Part shown: piece after piece, positions 17,779 to 25,253 of the stretch
How positions within the stretch are numbered: the stretch's first letter is position 1
Layout: every line of letters begins with the position of its first letter
Origin: an uncultured Bacteroidales bacterium
Lineage (GTDB): Bacteria > Bacteroidota > Bacteroidia > Bacteroidales > P3
Assembly (NCBI GenBank): GCA_900316055.1
Contig: ONBK01000009.1
Coordinates: 1 to 63,539 of the forward strand
Direction of reading: 5' to 3'
DNA: 63,539 nucleotides
Position numbers and translations under genes: made by a program
Notes under the pieces: generated by a model
Told to the model about the DNA's origin: nothing
What the model saw: only the letters and a program-made list of their open reading frames with translations
Database searches by the model: none

Positions 17779-18419
17779 TGTTTCATTTGGTGAATGGTGG
17801 CCTTGGGATCGTTGCTTTTGAAGACGGCATTGCCGGCCACTAGAACGTCAGCACCAGCCTCGAAGAGCAAGGGGGCATTCTGAAGGTTGACACCACCGTC
17901 GACCTCGATGAGGCACTCGGGGTTCTTGCGGTTGCAGAGTTCACGCAACTGGCGCACCTTATTGTAGGTGTTCTCAATGAATCTCTGCCCTCCGAAGCCG
18001 GGGTTGACACTCATCAGCAGCACGAGGTCGCACTCCTGGACGATGTCCTCAAGCAGACAGACAGGCGACGAGGGATTGAGCACCACCCCCCCCTTCATGC
18101 CTGCGTCGTGGATGGCGTGAAGCACGCGGTCGTGATGGTGGCAGGCCTCATAGTGGATGGTGAGAATGTCGGCACCGGCCTCTCGGAAACTCTCCACATA
18201 GCGGCCGGGGTCCATAATCATCAGGTGTACGTCGAGAGGCTTCTTTGCGTGCTTCTTGATATGCTTGACTATCGGCTGACCGAAGGAGATGTTGGGCACA
18301 AAGATGCCGTCCATCACGTCGACATGCAGCCAGTCGCATTCGCTGGCATTGAGCATCTCGATGTCGCGCTGCAGGTTGCCGAAATCTGCACTTAATAACG
18401 AAGGGGATATCAATTTCAT
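17775..18419 (-). CDS. rpe: Ribulose-phosphate 3-epimerase
   Basis: Interconverts ribulose-5-P and xylulose-5-P in the pentose phosphate pathway. The 214-residue TIM barrel shows PSLLSADFGNL, HVDVMDGIFVPN, DVHLMIMDP, MSVNPGFGGQRFI and EVDGGVN, which supply the metal and catalytic residues. Length is normal. It is translationally coupled to the methyltransferase through an ATGA overlap. The 26-bp gap to yitT holds three copies of an 8-bp GTTGATAC unit. Confidence 0.96.
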   Translation of the reverse strand: MKLISPSLLSADFGNLQRDIEMLNASECDWLHVDVMDGIFVPNISFGQPIVKHIKKHAKKPLDVHLMIMDPGRYVESFREAGADILTIHYEACHHHDRVLHAIHDAGMKGGVVLNPSSPVCLLEDIVQECDLVLLMSVNPGFGGQRFIENTYNKVRQLRELCNRKNPECLIEVDGGVNLQNAPLLFEAGADVLVAGNAVFKSNDPKATIHQMKQ

Positions 18420-18445
18420 GTTGATACGTTGATACGTTGATACGC

Positions 18446-19342
18446 TTATAGTTTTAGTTTTTCGAAGTTTTTACCATAGACGCCCTGAGCCTTATTGACT
18501 GAGATGAAGGCGTTCTCGTCGATGCGATGGATAATCTGCATGACGTGGGACTTATCGGTGCGGTGTACCATCATCAGGAGCACTTTCTGTCCCTGCTTGG
18601 TGTAGCAGCCCTCGGCATCGAGGAGCGTGGCACCACGTCCCACCTCGCGGGCCACCGTCTCACCAATCTCCTCGTTCTTCTGCGAGAAGACCATAATCTG
18701 GTAGCTCTGCTTGTTGCCATCGAGCACCATATCGAGCACGTAGGTCATCACACCCATCACCACATAGCCGTAAACCACATTGCCCAGCTTGCCGGAGACG
18801 AAATAGGAGCATCCCACGATGACGATGTCAATAAGCATGATGACACGACCGGGCGATACATTATGGTACTTGCAGACAATCAATGCAATGATGTCGGTAC
18901 CGCCGGTGTTGCCTCCCATGATGAAACTCAAGCCGATACCGAGACCGCAGAGGGCGCCGCCAATGATGGCGCACATGAAGGGGTCAAATTGCATAGTGCC
19001 GTCGGGATTCATGAAGAGATTCTCCACATGAAGGCCCTGCTGCCACATGATGAAGAAGACACTCGACATGGCGATGCCATAGATGGTGTTAGCCCCAAAC
19101 TTGGAGCCCAGCATCTTGAAGCCGATAGCAACCAGAATACCGTTAAAGATAAGGTTTAAGATACCGATGGGAACATGTATTCCCACAGCGTAATAGAGAA
19201 TGGCAGAGAGACCGCTGACACCACCACCCACAATCTGTGCCGGCAGCATGAAAGCCGACCAACCAAAGGTGTAAGTCATCAGTCCGATAGTGATAATTAT
19301 ATAGGACATGATGATTTGCTTACTGTTCTTGAATATCTGCAT
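18446..19342 (-). CDS. YitT family membrane protein (DUF161/DUF2179)
   Basis: A 298-residue inner-membrane protein with five or six hydrophobic helices in the first ~200 residues, including GGGVSGLSAILYYAVG and GGNTGGTDIIALIV. A C-terminal soluble DUF2179 domain follows (GRGATLLDAEGCYTKQGQKV, DENAFISVNKAQGVYG). The transport substrate is unknown; the family is widespread and mostly uncharacterised. It lies just upstream of rpe in the same direction. Confidence 0.9.
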   Translation of the reverse strand: MQIFKNSKQIIMSYIIITIGLMTYTFGWSAFMLPAQIVGGGVSGLSAILYYAVGIHVPIGILNLIFNGILVAIGFKMLGSKFGANTIYGIAMSSVFFIMWQQGLHVENLFMNPDGTMQFDPFMCAIIGGALCGLGIGLSFIMGGNTGGTDIIALIVCKYHNVSPGRVIMLIDIVIVGCSYFVSGKLGNVVYGYVVMGVMTYVLDMVLDGNKQSYQIMVFSQKNEEIGETVAREVGRGATLLDAEGCYTKQGQKVLLMMVHRTDKSHVMQIIHRIDENAFISVNKAQGVYGKNFEKLKL

Positions 19343-19658
19343 ATTATTTATGGTTTTTTGTAACGGTTATTGGTAATTGGTTTGCTCCAGCCCCTGCTCA
19401 CCGACTTTGCTTGCGTCGCAGGCCGTGACCAAAGGTCAGGCAGATTGGTTATTGAAGGGTTTAGTGGGTAGTGGGTAGTGAAGGGTTATTGGTTATAGGA
19501 TATTGGTTATTGAAGGGTTAATGGGTTTAGTGGGTTTAATGGGTTTAGTGGGTTTAATAGGTTAGTTGGTGGGGACGCGGCAGCCTCTTTAAACGTTAAA
19601 CGTTAACCGTTACTAGGTTATTGGTTATTGAGGTTTTGTAACGGCTTTTTTGTAACGG
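19343..19658. repeat. Repeat-filled spacer
   Basis: This 316-bp stretch has no gene. It contains a long-form modular element (19379-19443, minus orientation, with GACCTTTGGTC module), GGTTATT-type heptamers, a run of 9-bp GGGTTTAAT/GGGTTTAGT units (about 19509-19560), a GACGCGGCAGCC core and short AAACGTT arrays. Confidence 0.85.
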
Positions 19659-20330
19659 TTAATGTTTAAGGAGACTATAGTCGCGGGGGCCGAAGATGGA
19701 GGAGCCTACACGGATGAGGGTACTGCCTTCTTCGACGGCTATGGGGTAATCGTGGCTCATGCCCATGGAGAGCACACGGAAAGCGGGATTGTCCTTGAAG
19801 AGGCCTGCCTTGAGGCTGTTGAAGATGCGACGGGCCTCGTGGAAGTCAGCCCGGACACGAGCCGCATCGGGGGTGTTGCTGGCCATGGCCATCAGGCCGG
19901 AGATTCTGACATGCTCAAGATTGTCTACTCTCTCTAGTTTCTCTATTTCATCCGGCAGAAAGCCGAACTTGGTTTCTTCCTGTGCCACATGCAGTTGTAG
20001 CAGCACGTCGACCACACGGCCCACCTTGGCGGCAGCCTTCTCCACCTCTTCGAGATGCTCGATGCTGTCTACACCGTGGATCATACTCACAAAAGGAATG
20101 TAATATTTCAACTGCTTCCCTTGGAGGTGGCCGATGAAATGCCACTCGATATCCTGGGGCAAAACGGCAGCCTTGTCGCGCAACTCGGTGGCGTAGTTCT
20201 CGCCGAAGGCTCGCTGGCCGGCATTGTAAGCCTCCATTATGTCCTCTAAAGGCTTCAACTTGCTGACTGCCACTAGCTTGACACTTTCGGGCAAGGATGA
20301 TTTAATTTTTGCTATGTTCTCCGCAATCAT
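19659..20330 (-). CDS. YggS/PLPBP pyridoxal-phosphate homeostasis protein
   Basis: A 223-residue single-domain TIM barrel that binds PLP and balances vitamin B6 and amino-acid pools. The PLP lysine lies in LVAVSKLKP. Other family motifs are FGENYATEL, IEWHFIGHLQGKQLK, HGVDSIEH and LSMGMSHDYPIAVEEGSTLIRVGSSIFG. Length is normal. It is separated from topB by 64 bp and from yitT by the repeat spacer. Confidence 0.95.
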   Translation of the reverse strand: MIAENIAKIKSSLPESVKLVAVSKLKPLEDIMEAYNAGQRAFGENYATELRDKAAVLPQDIEWHFIGHLQGKQLKYYIPFVSMIHGVDSIEHLEEVEKAAAKVGRVVDVLLQLHVAQEETKFGFLPDEIEKLERVDNLEHVRISGLMAMASNTPDAARVRADFHEARRIFNSLKAGLFKDNPAFRVLSMGMSHDYPIAVEEGSTLIRVGSSIFGPRDYSLLKH

Positions 20331-20394
20331 ATCTTTTCTAACGCAAGAAAAGTCGTTTTATTGTATTAAACTCAAAACACTTATCTGTTATCTA

Positions 20395-22215
20395 TCAACT
20401 ATACTCCATTCTCCTGCTGCCGTCGGCTATCACTTCCTGTACGATGCGGGCTGTCATCTGCTTTAGTTCTTCGATGAACTGGCGAGAGTCATATTTGTGT
20501 GCTTCGATATCGCGCAACTTCTTCTCCCACTGACCTGTGAGCTCGGCACTTTTCAATAGTTCCTCCTGGATGACACCGATGAGAGCGATACCCGTAGGTG
20601 TGGGTTCAAGGCTCTTGCGAACCTTACTGATATAGTTACGCTTATAGAGTGTCTCGATGATGGCAGCGCGGGTTGAAGGGCGACCGATACCGTTGGCTTT
20701 CAAGGCATCGCGCAATTCTTCGTTGTCCACCATTTTGCCGGCCGTCTCCATGGCTCGCAGCAGGGTGGCTTCGGTGTAGGGTTTGGGGGGCGTGGTCTGC
20801 TTTTCGGTGAGTGCGGGTTCATGGGGGCCATGCTCGCCTTTTTCGAAAGCAGGGAGTGTCTGCTCCTTGTCGGAGTTATCAGAGTTTTCTGAATTCTCGG
20901 AATTTTCTGAGGCGTCAGACTTGCCTCCGAAGACCACACGCCAACCCTCCTCGAGAATCTGCTTACCGGTGGCCTTGAATTCGACCTTTTCCACCTCTCC
21001 CAATACCGTTGTCGTGCTAAACTTGCAGTCTGGATAGAAGACGGCGATAAAACGACGGGCCACGAGGTCAAAAACGCGCTTCTCGTCGAGCGTAAGACTG
21101 ACGTTCTGCGGGTTTGTACCCGTAGGGATGATGGCGTGATGGTCAGTCACCTTGCTGCTGTCGAACACCTTTTTGCTTTTCTTTAACTTCTTGCCCATCA
21201 ACGGCTGTATAAGCGGAGCGTATGGGGTAATGCCCTGCAGTATAGAAGGGCATTTGGCGTAAACATCATCTGAGAGGTAGGTGGTGTCGACACGCGGGTA
21301 GGTGGTGAGCTTCTTCTCGTAGAGGCTCTGGATGTGCTTCAGCGTATCGTCGGCCGAGAAGGAATATTTCTTGTTGCATTCCACCTGCAGGCTCGTGAGG
21401 TCGAACAGGCGCGGCGGTGCCTCGGTACCCGCCTTCTGATGGATATCGGTGACGGTAAAGTCCTTCCCTCGGATGGCCTCCATTGCCGCCTGTCCCTCAT
21501 CGGGCTTCTTGATTTTGCCTTTGGTAGACGAAAAGACCACATTGCGGTAGAGGGTGGAGAGTATCCAATATTTCTCCGGCTTGAAATTCTTTATCTCAAA
21601 GTGGCGCTTCACTATCATGGCCAGTGTGGGGGTCTGCACTCGGCCGATGCTGAGTACCTGACCTTGCTGCTGACGGAAGCGGAGGGTATAGAGGCGGGTG
21701 GCGTTCATGCCTAATAGCCAGTCGCCAATAGCGCGACAGAGAGCGGCCTCGTAGAGGCTCTGGTATTCGTCCTGCGGCTTCAAGGCGGCGAAGGCCTCAC
21801 GGATGGCCTCTTCCGTCAATGATGACACCCACAGGCGCTGCACTGGGCATGTGGCTTTGGCCTTTTGCATCACCCAGCGCTGGATAAGCTCACCCTCCTG
21901 TCCGGCATCGCCGCAGTTGATGATGCCGTCGGCGGCCTGCATCAGGCGCTCGATGACGGAGAATTGTTTCTTGTAGGTGTCGTTCTCGATAAGTTTGATG
22001 CCAAAGCGCGGCGGGATCATCGGCAGCGAAGACAGGGTCCACTGCTTCCAGTAGTCGGTATAGTCGTGCGGTTCCTTGAGGGTGCAGAGGTGGCCGTAGG
22101 TCCAAGTCACCTGATAGCCGTTGCCTTCCAGGTAGCCGTCATACTTGCTGTTGGCTCCCAGCACCTTGGCGATCTCACGCGCCACACTCGGTTTCTCTGC
22201 TATACAAACAATCAT
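20395..22215 (-). CDS. topB: DNA topoisomerase III
   Basis: A 606-residue type IA topoisomerase that decatenates DNA through a tyrosine-DNA intermediate. The N-terminal Toprim domain has IAEKPSVAREIA and CGDAGQEGELIQR. SIGRVQTPTLAMIVKRH is typical, and the active site is LTTYPRVD with Tyr306; Val replaces the more usual Thr after Arg. The C-terminal GIGRPSTRAAIIETL is intact, but no zinc ribbon is present. Residues about 435-451 (DASENSENSENSDNSDK) are a 9-bp serine/asparagine/glutamate repeat tract (about 20870-20925). Its ATG overlaps the prmA stop by 4 bp. Confidence 0.95.
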   Translation of the reverse strand: MIVCIAEKPSVAREIAKVLGANSKYDGYLEGNGYQVTWTYGHLCTLKEPHDYTDYWKQWTLSSLPMIPPRFGIKLIENDTYKKQFSVIERLMQAADGIINCGDAGQEGELIQRWVMQKAKATCPVQRLWVSSLTEEAIREAFAALKPQDEYQSLYEAALCRAIGDWLLGMNATRLYTLRFRQQQGQVLSIGRVQTPTLAMIVKRHFEIKNFKPEKYWILSTLYRNVVFSSTKGKIKKPDEGQAAMEAIRGKDFTVTDIHQKAGTEAPPRLFDLTSLQVECNKKYSFSADDTLKHIQSLYEKKLTTYPRVDTTYLSDDVYAKCPSILQGITPYAPLIQPLMGKKLKKSKKVFDSSKVTDHHAIIPTGTNPQNVSLTLDEKRVFDLVARRFIAVFYPDCKFSTTTVLGEVEKVEFKATGKQILEEGWRVVFGGKSDASENSENSENSDNSDKEQTLPAFEKGEHGPHEPALTEKQTTPPKPYTEATLLRAMETAGKMVDNEELRDALKANGIGRPSTRAAIIETLYKRNYISKVRKSLEPTPTGIALIGVIQEELLKSAELTGQWEKKLRDIEAHKYDSRQFIEELKQMTARIVQEVIADGSRRMEYS

Positions 22216-23042
22216 TTCACCAATTGTAATGCTGCCCAGCCGTCACGATTCTTCTTGCCTTTGAAGACAAGACCCAGAGTGTTGGCCTTTGTGAGAAGTG
22301 CTTGCTCGTCGGCCTCATAGAAGCCACTGAGCAGCAGTGTGCCACCGGCGTTGAGTACTGCGACGTATTTGTCCATATCGGCCAACAGGATATTGCGGTT
22401 GATGTTGGCGATGATAACGTCGAAATGGCCAGCGAGCGAGTTGGCATCACCGAGTTTCAATTCTATCTCCACACCGTTGGAGGCGGCATTCTCGCGGGCA
22501 TTGTTAAAAGCCCATTCGTCGATATCCACTCCTTCCACATAACCGGCACCTCGCATCTTAGCCAGGATGGCCAGCACGGCGGTGCCACAGCCCATATCGA
22601 GCACCCGCTTCCCCTGCATGTCGAGTTCGGCCACATAGCTGAGCATCATATAGGTGGTGGGGTGATGGGCGGTGCCGAAACTCATCTTGGGCTCAATCAG
22701 AAGTTCATAGCTTACATCGTCGCGATGGGGATGGAACGGTGCACGTACCCAGACGCTACCGCCGTTATATTCCACCAAAACTGCCTGATGGCCCTTCTCC
22801 CATTCTTCGTTCCAATTTTTGTCTTCCATTTCCTCGACCGTGTATTTCAGCGGCACAGGGAAAGTCTCCACCGTCACCTCAAGGAAGTGCTTGTCAAATA
22901 AATTTTCCTGCACGTAAGCCTTCACCCCGTCCTTCGTCTCCACGAAACTCTCGTAGGGGCCATCGTTGCCCAGCGCGTCCACCAGCAAGTCGCGAAACAT
23001 GCCGGTGTCTTCCATCGTAAAAGTTACTTCTATATATATCAT
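22212..23042 (-). CDS. prmA: Ribosomal protein L11 methyltransferase
   Basis: A 276-residue SAM methyltransferase that trimethylates L11. The N-terminal substrate-recognition domain is followed by the Rossmann domain: PKMSFGTAHHPTTYMML, VLDMGCGTAVLAILAKMRGA, VDIDEWAFNNARENAASNG and the IIANINRNIL motif. Length is normal. Both ends overlap neighbours by 4 bp (truA upstream, topB downstream), indicating translational coupling. Confidence 0.95.
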   Translation of the reverse strand: MIYIEVTFTMEDTGMFRDLLVDALGNDGPYESFVETKDGVKAYVQENLFDKHFLEVTVETFPVPLKYTVEEMEDKNWNEEWEKGHQAVLVEYNGGSVWVRAPFHPHRDDVSYELLIEPKMSFGTAHHPTTYMMLSYVAELDMQGKRVLDMGCGTAVLAILAKMRGAGYVEGVDIDEWAFNNARENAASNGVEIELKLGDANSLAGHFDVIIANINRNILLADMDKYVAVLNAGGTLLLSGFYEADEQALLTKANTLGLVFKGKKNRDGWAALQLVK

Positions 23043-23818
23043 TCTCTGTCTAGTTGTTCTAGATTTTCTAGATTAACTAGTTCATCTAGAGGATAGTCTA
23101 CTTTGGTCAGAAACAGTCCGCAGGCTGGCATACTCACACCGGCAGCGCAGCGGTCTTTTTTCTCTATTATCTCTCTAAGGCCTTCAATACTCAGTTTCCC
23201 ACGGCCCACATCGAGCAGCGTGCCTGTCACACTGCGCACCATATTACGCAGGAAGCGGTTGCTCCTAATCGTGAAAATCCACTCCTCTCCTACCCTGTCC
23301 CACCGGGCTTCTGTTAAATGGCAGATATTGGTCTTCACCTGCGTGTGCAGTTTGGCGAAAGAGGTAAAGTCCTCATACTCCATCAGCACCTGCGCCGCCT
23401 CGTTCATCCGCTCGATGTCGGGTTTGAAATAGATGCGGCAGTACTGTCCCTGACGGAAGGGAAGCCGACGGTCGCTCACATGGTATTGGTAGGTGCGGGC
23501 CGTCGCGTCGAACCGCGCATGGGCGTTGTCCGCCACAGGGAAGATGGCGAAGATGGCGATATCAGGAGGCAGAAAAGAGTTAAGCTTAAACGTAAGTTCT
23601 TTAGGGTCCTTAAAGTCCTTAAGGTCGAAGTGGGCATAGAAGTCCGAGGCATGCACCCCGGTGTCTGTCCTTCCGCAGCCCACCACGGCGATGGGTTGAC
23701 GCAGCAGCGTGGAGAGCGCCTTCTCCAGCGTCTCCTGCACTGTCGGCAACTCTGGTTGCGTTTGCCAACCATTATAGTTTGCCCCATTATATGCCAGATG
23801 TATAAAGTATCGTTCCAT
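23039..23818 (-). CDS. truA: tRNA pseudouridine synthase A
   Basis: A 259-residue enzyme making pseudouridine at positions 38-40 of the anticodon stem. The catalytic aspartate is in GCGRTDTGVHA; RYFIHLAYNGANYNGWQTQ, ARTYQYHV and FLRNMVRSVTGTLLDVGRG are typical. Two repeat-like tracts lie inside: LKDFKDPKELTF from CCTTAAGG-type units (about 23598-23635), and the C-terminus VNLENLEQLDRE from TTCTAGA-type units (23040-23092). Confidence 0.95.
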   Translation of the reverse strand: MERYFIHLAYNGANYNGWQTQPELPTVQETLEKALSTLLRQPIAVVGCGRTDTGVHASDFYAHFDLKDFKDPKELTFKLNSFLPPDIAIFAIFPVADNAHARFDATARTYQYHVSDRRLPFRQGQYCRIYFKPDIERMNEAAQVLMEYEDFTSFAKLHTQVKTNICHLTEARWDRVGEEWIFTIRSNRFLRNMVRSVTGTLLDVGRGKLSIEGLREIIEKKDRCAAGVSMPACGLFLTKVDYPLDELVNLENLEQLDRE

Positions 23819-23831
23819 AAACTCTTATCTC

Positions 23832-24335
23832 TCAACTCTTATCTTTTATCCCTTCTTTCCATTCTTCCAATTCCATAATCGCCCGATGATGGCCACCGAA
23901 ATGGATGACGTAGGGCCAGTCAAACTCTTTCTGCTGGTATTTGAGGAATTTCTCCACCTCGCGCACCAGCAGCAACAATACGCCGAGTTTGTTTTTGTAG
24001 AGCCATTTCAGTGAGTCGACATCGTGTTGGCAAGCCAGAGCGAAGCGCAGGTTGACGGGCGTCAGCCCGTTGCGCACCCAGTCGATGGCCTTCTCGTCGC
24101 CGTCGCAGGCGTTGCTGAGGATGGCCAGCCAGGCGAAGTCGTGCTTGAAGAGCCACACCATCGCGTCGTCGTCGCCACGAATGGCGTTGCTGAAAGCCGC
24201 CAACTCCGGGTGCGGCCCCTTGACCAGCACCTTGAAGAAATCGATACGCCCGCTGACACTCTTCACCAGCGCCAGCAGCAGCTTCACATCATATTGTTCC
24301 AAGCCTTGCATCATGTAATTAACGCAAAGAACCAT
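23832..24335 (-). CDS. Hypothetical protein
   Basis: A 167-residue (or 160-residue from the internal ATG at 24314) soluble, helix-rich protein that I do not recognise. It has tandem helical pairs such as DDDAMVWLFKHDFAWLAILS, DEKAIDWVRNG and DVDSLKWLYKNK, which recall ankyrin-like or armadillo-like repeats with aromatic positions. It ends EWKEGIKDKS. It is 13 bp upstream of truA in the same direction, so it probably heads the truA-prmA-topB transcript. No signal peptide or membrane segment is seen. Confidence 0.7.
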   Translation of the reverse strand: MVLCVNYMMQGLEQYDVKLLLALVKSVSGRIDFFKVLVKGPHPELAAFSNAIRGDDDAMVWLFKHDFAWLAILSNACDGDEKAIDWVRNGLTPVNLRFALACQHDVDSLKWLYKNKLGVLLLLVREVEKFLKYQQKEFDWPYVIHFGGHHRAIMELEEWKEGIKDKS

Positions 24336-24353
24336 TAAATATTATATAAAAAA

Positions 24354-24547
24354 ATTAAAAGAAATCTCCTAACGGAGAATGAATGGGAAATGTGTGAAAA
24401 CGATGACCTATTAAAAGAAAACGCCTACGGCGTAAATGCTTCGTAAAGTCTCTATTATATTACAGCCAGATGCTCCGTAGGAGCTTCCTTTTAATAGCAA
24501 TTCACAAAACAACCTCCTTCCCTACTCCGTAAGAGTTTTCTATTAAT
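24354..24547. repeat. Four copies of a TAAAAGAAA-CTCCTACGGAG palindromic unit
   Basis: Copies at about 24354-24380 and 24409-24436 point one way; copies at about 24469-24496 and 24522-24547 point the other way. Each ends in a small palindrome of the CTCCTACGGAG type. The inner two form an imperfect 22-bp inverted repeat (24408-24429 with 24476-24497). The whole 436-bp spacer (24336-24771) holds this, a promoter and a long leader. Confidence 0.75.
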
Positions 24548-24574
24548 CATTTCTCCACCCTATGCAAAATAAAT

Positions 24575-24605
24575 TTTGCCATATCAGAAAAATGGCGTAT
24601 CTTTG
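24575..24605 (+). promoter_or_regulatory. Bacteroidota promoter, full consensus
   Basis: TTTG (24575-24578), 19 bp, TATCTTTG (24598-24605). The next convincing start codon is at 24772, so the transcript has an untranslated leader of about 160 nt. Confidence 0.8.
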
Positions 24606-24771
24606 CAGTCGATTTCATAGGAAATCAAACGAAGCGTTGTATCTTCGTCTTGCAGTTAGATTATATGGAAATCCTCAAAACACTCTAACCGAAGAAGTTG
24701 CACACAGCACCACGCTTTTGTTATTGATAACGCTCAACGGAGTGCGGAAGAGCAGATGAATACCGAATAAC
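24606..24771 (+). other. Long untranslated leader, possible structured RNA
   Basis: About 160 nt lie between the promoter and the next gene. The stretch contains the hairpin GATTTC-ATAG-GAAATC (24610-24625) and a seven-codon ORF starting with the ATG at about 24665. The nature of this leader is unknown; it is not a recognised riboswitch. Confidence 0.35.
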
Positions 24772-25050
24772 ATGTTAGTACTACAAGCAGTAGCAGCAAG
24801 GGGCAGTAATATTGGAGCAACAATATTATTACTGGCTTTAGCAGGAGTGTTGATTTATTTTTATTGGAGACTCATTGAAATTATTGCGCATAAAAGGGGC
24901 AGAAGTGCTGGTCTATGGTTTTTCTTATCATTTATTATCTCACCAATTCTTGTCATCCTTTTGTTACTGGTTTTGGGCGAAACAGACGAGAAACACCGTG
25001 AACGAATTGCCGAAGAAGAGCGCATAAGGCAAGAAATTCGAGGAGAATAA
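24772..25050 (+). CDS. Small two-helix membrane protein
   Basis: A 92-residue protein with two hydrophobic helices (ATILLLALAGVLIYFYW and GLWFFLSFIISPILVILLLL), a basic loop between them (AHKRGRSA) and a charged C-terminal tail rich in Glu/Arg (EKHRERIAEEERIRQEIRGE). No family is recognised with certainty. It has its own consensus promoter and a long leader. The gene is more AT-rich than the flanking housekeeping genes, consistent with an accessory island between truA and pheT. Confidence 0.6.
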   Translation: MLVLQAVAARGSNIGATILLLALAGVLIYFYWRLIEIIAHKRGRSAGLWFFLSFIISPILVILLLLVLGETDEKHRERIAEEERIRQEIRGE

Positions 25051-25076
25051 TTCTCAATGATAGGTGATGCGGAGAT

Positions 25077-25135
25077 CCCCACACTGCGCCTGACGGCTTA
25101 GTGTGGGGTTATTGAGATCTCGTGCCTCCGGCACG
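25077..25135. terminator. Two stacked hairpins, possible terminators
   Basis: CCCCACACT (25077-25085) pairs with AGTGTGGGG (25100-25108), and CGTGCC-TCC-GGCACG spans 25121-25135. Neither is followed by a T-run, so factor-independent termination is uncertain. Confidence 0.4.
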
Positions 25136-25178
25136 GGGGTGCGGAGGGCAAAACCTTCGTTGATTAAGTATTGTTTAA

Positions 25179-25213
25179 CCATTGTTTAACCATTTAAAAT
25201 GGTTAAACAATGG
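25179..25213. repeat. Perfect 17-bp inverted repeat
   Basis: CCATTGTTTAACCATTT (25179-25195) and its exact complement (25197-25213) are separated by one base. A third TTGTTTAACC and a GAGGTTAAAAC variant flank it. It lies about 40 bp past the pheT stop codon, between convergent genes. Confidence 0.85.
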
Positions 25214-25253
25214 TCGAACAGAGGTTAAAACACCTAAGGATGAGGCGGTTGTA

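Noticed and set aside
24562..24759. 65-codon frame before the small membrane protein
   Set aside because: Its ATG lies upstream of the -7 box of a full-consensus promoter, it has poor composition, and it would not be on the transcript.
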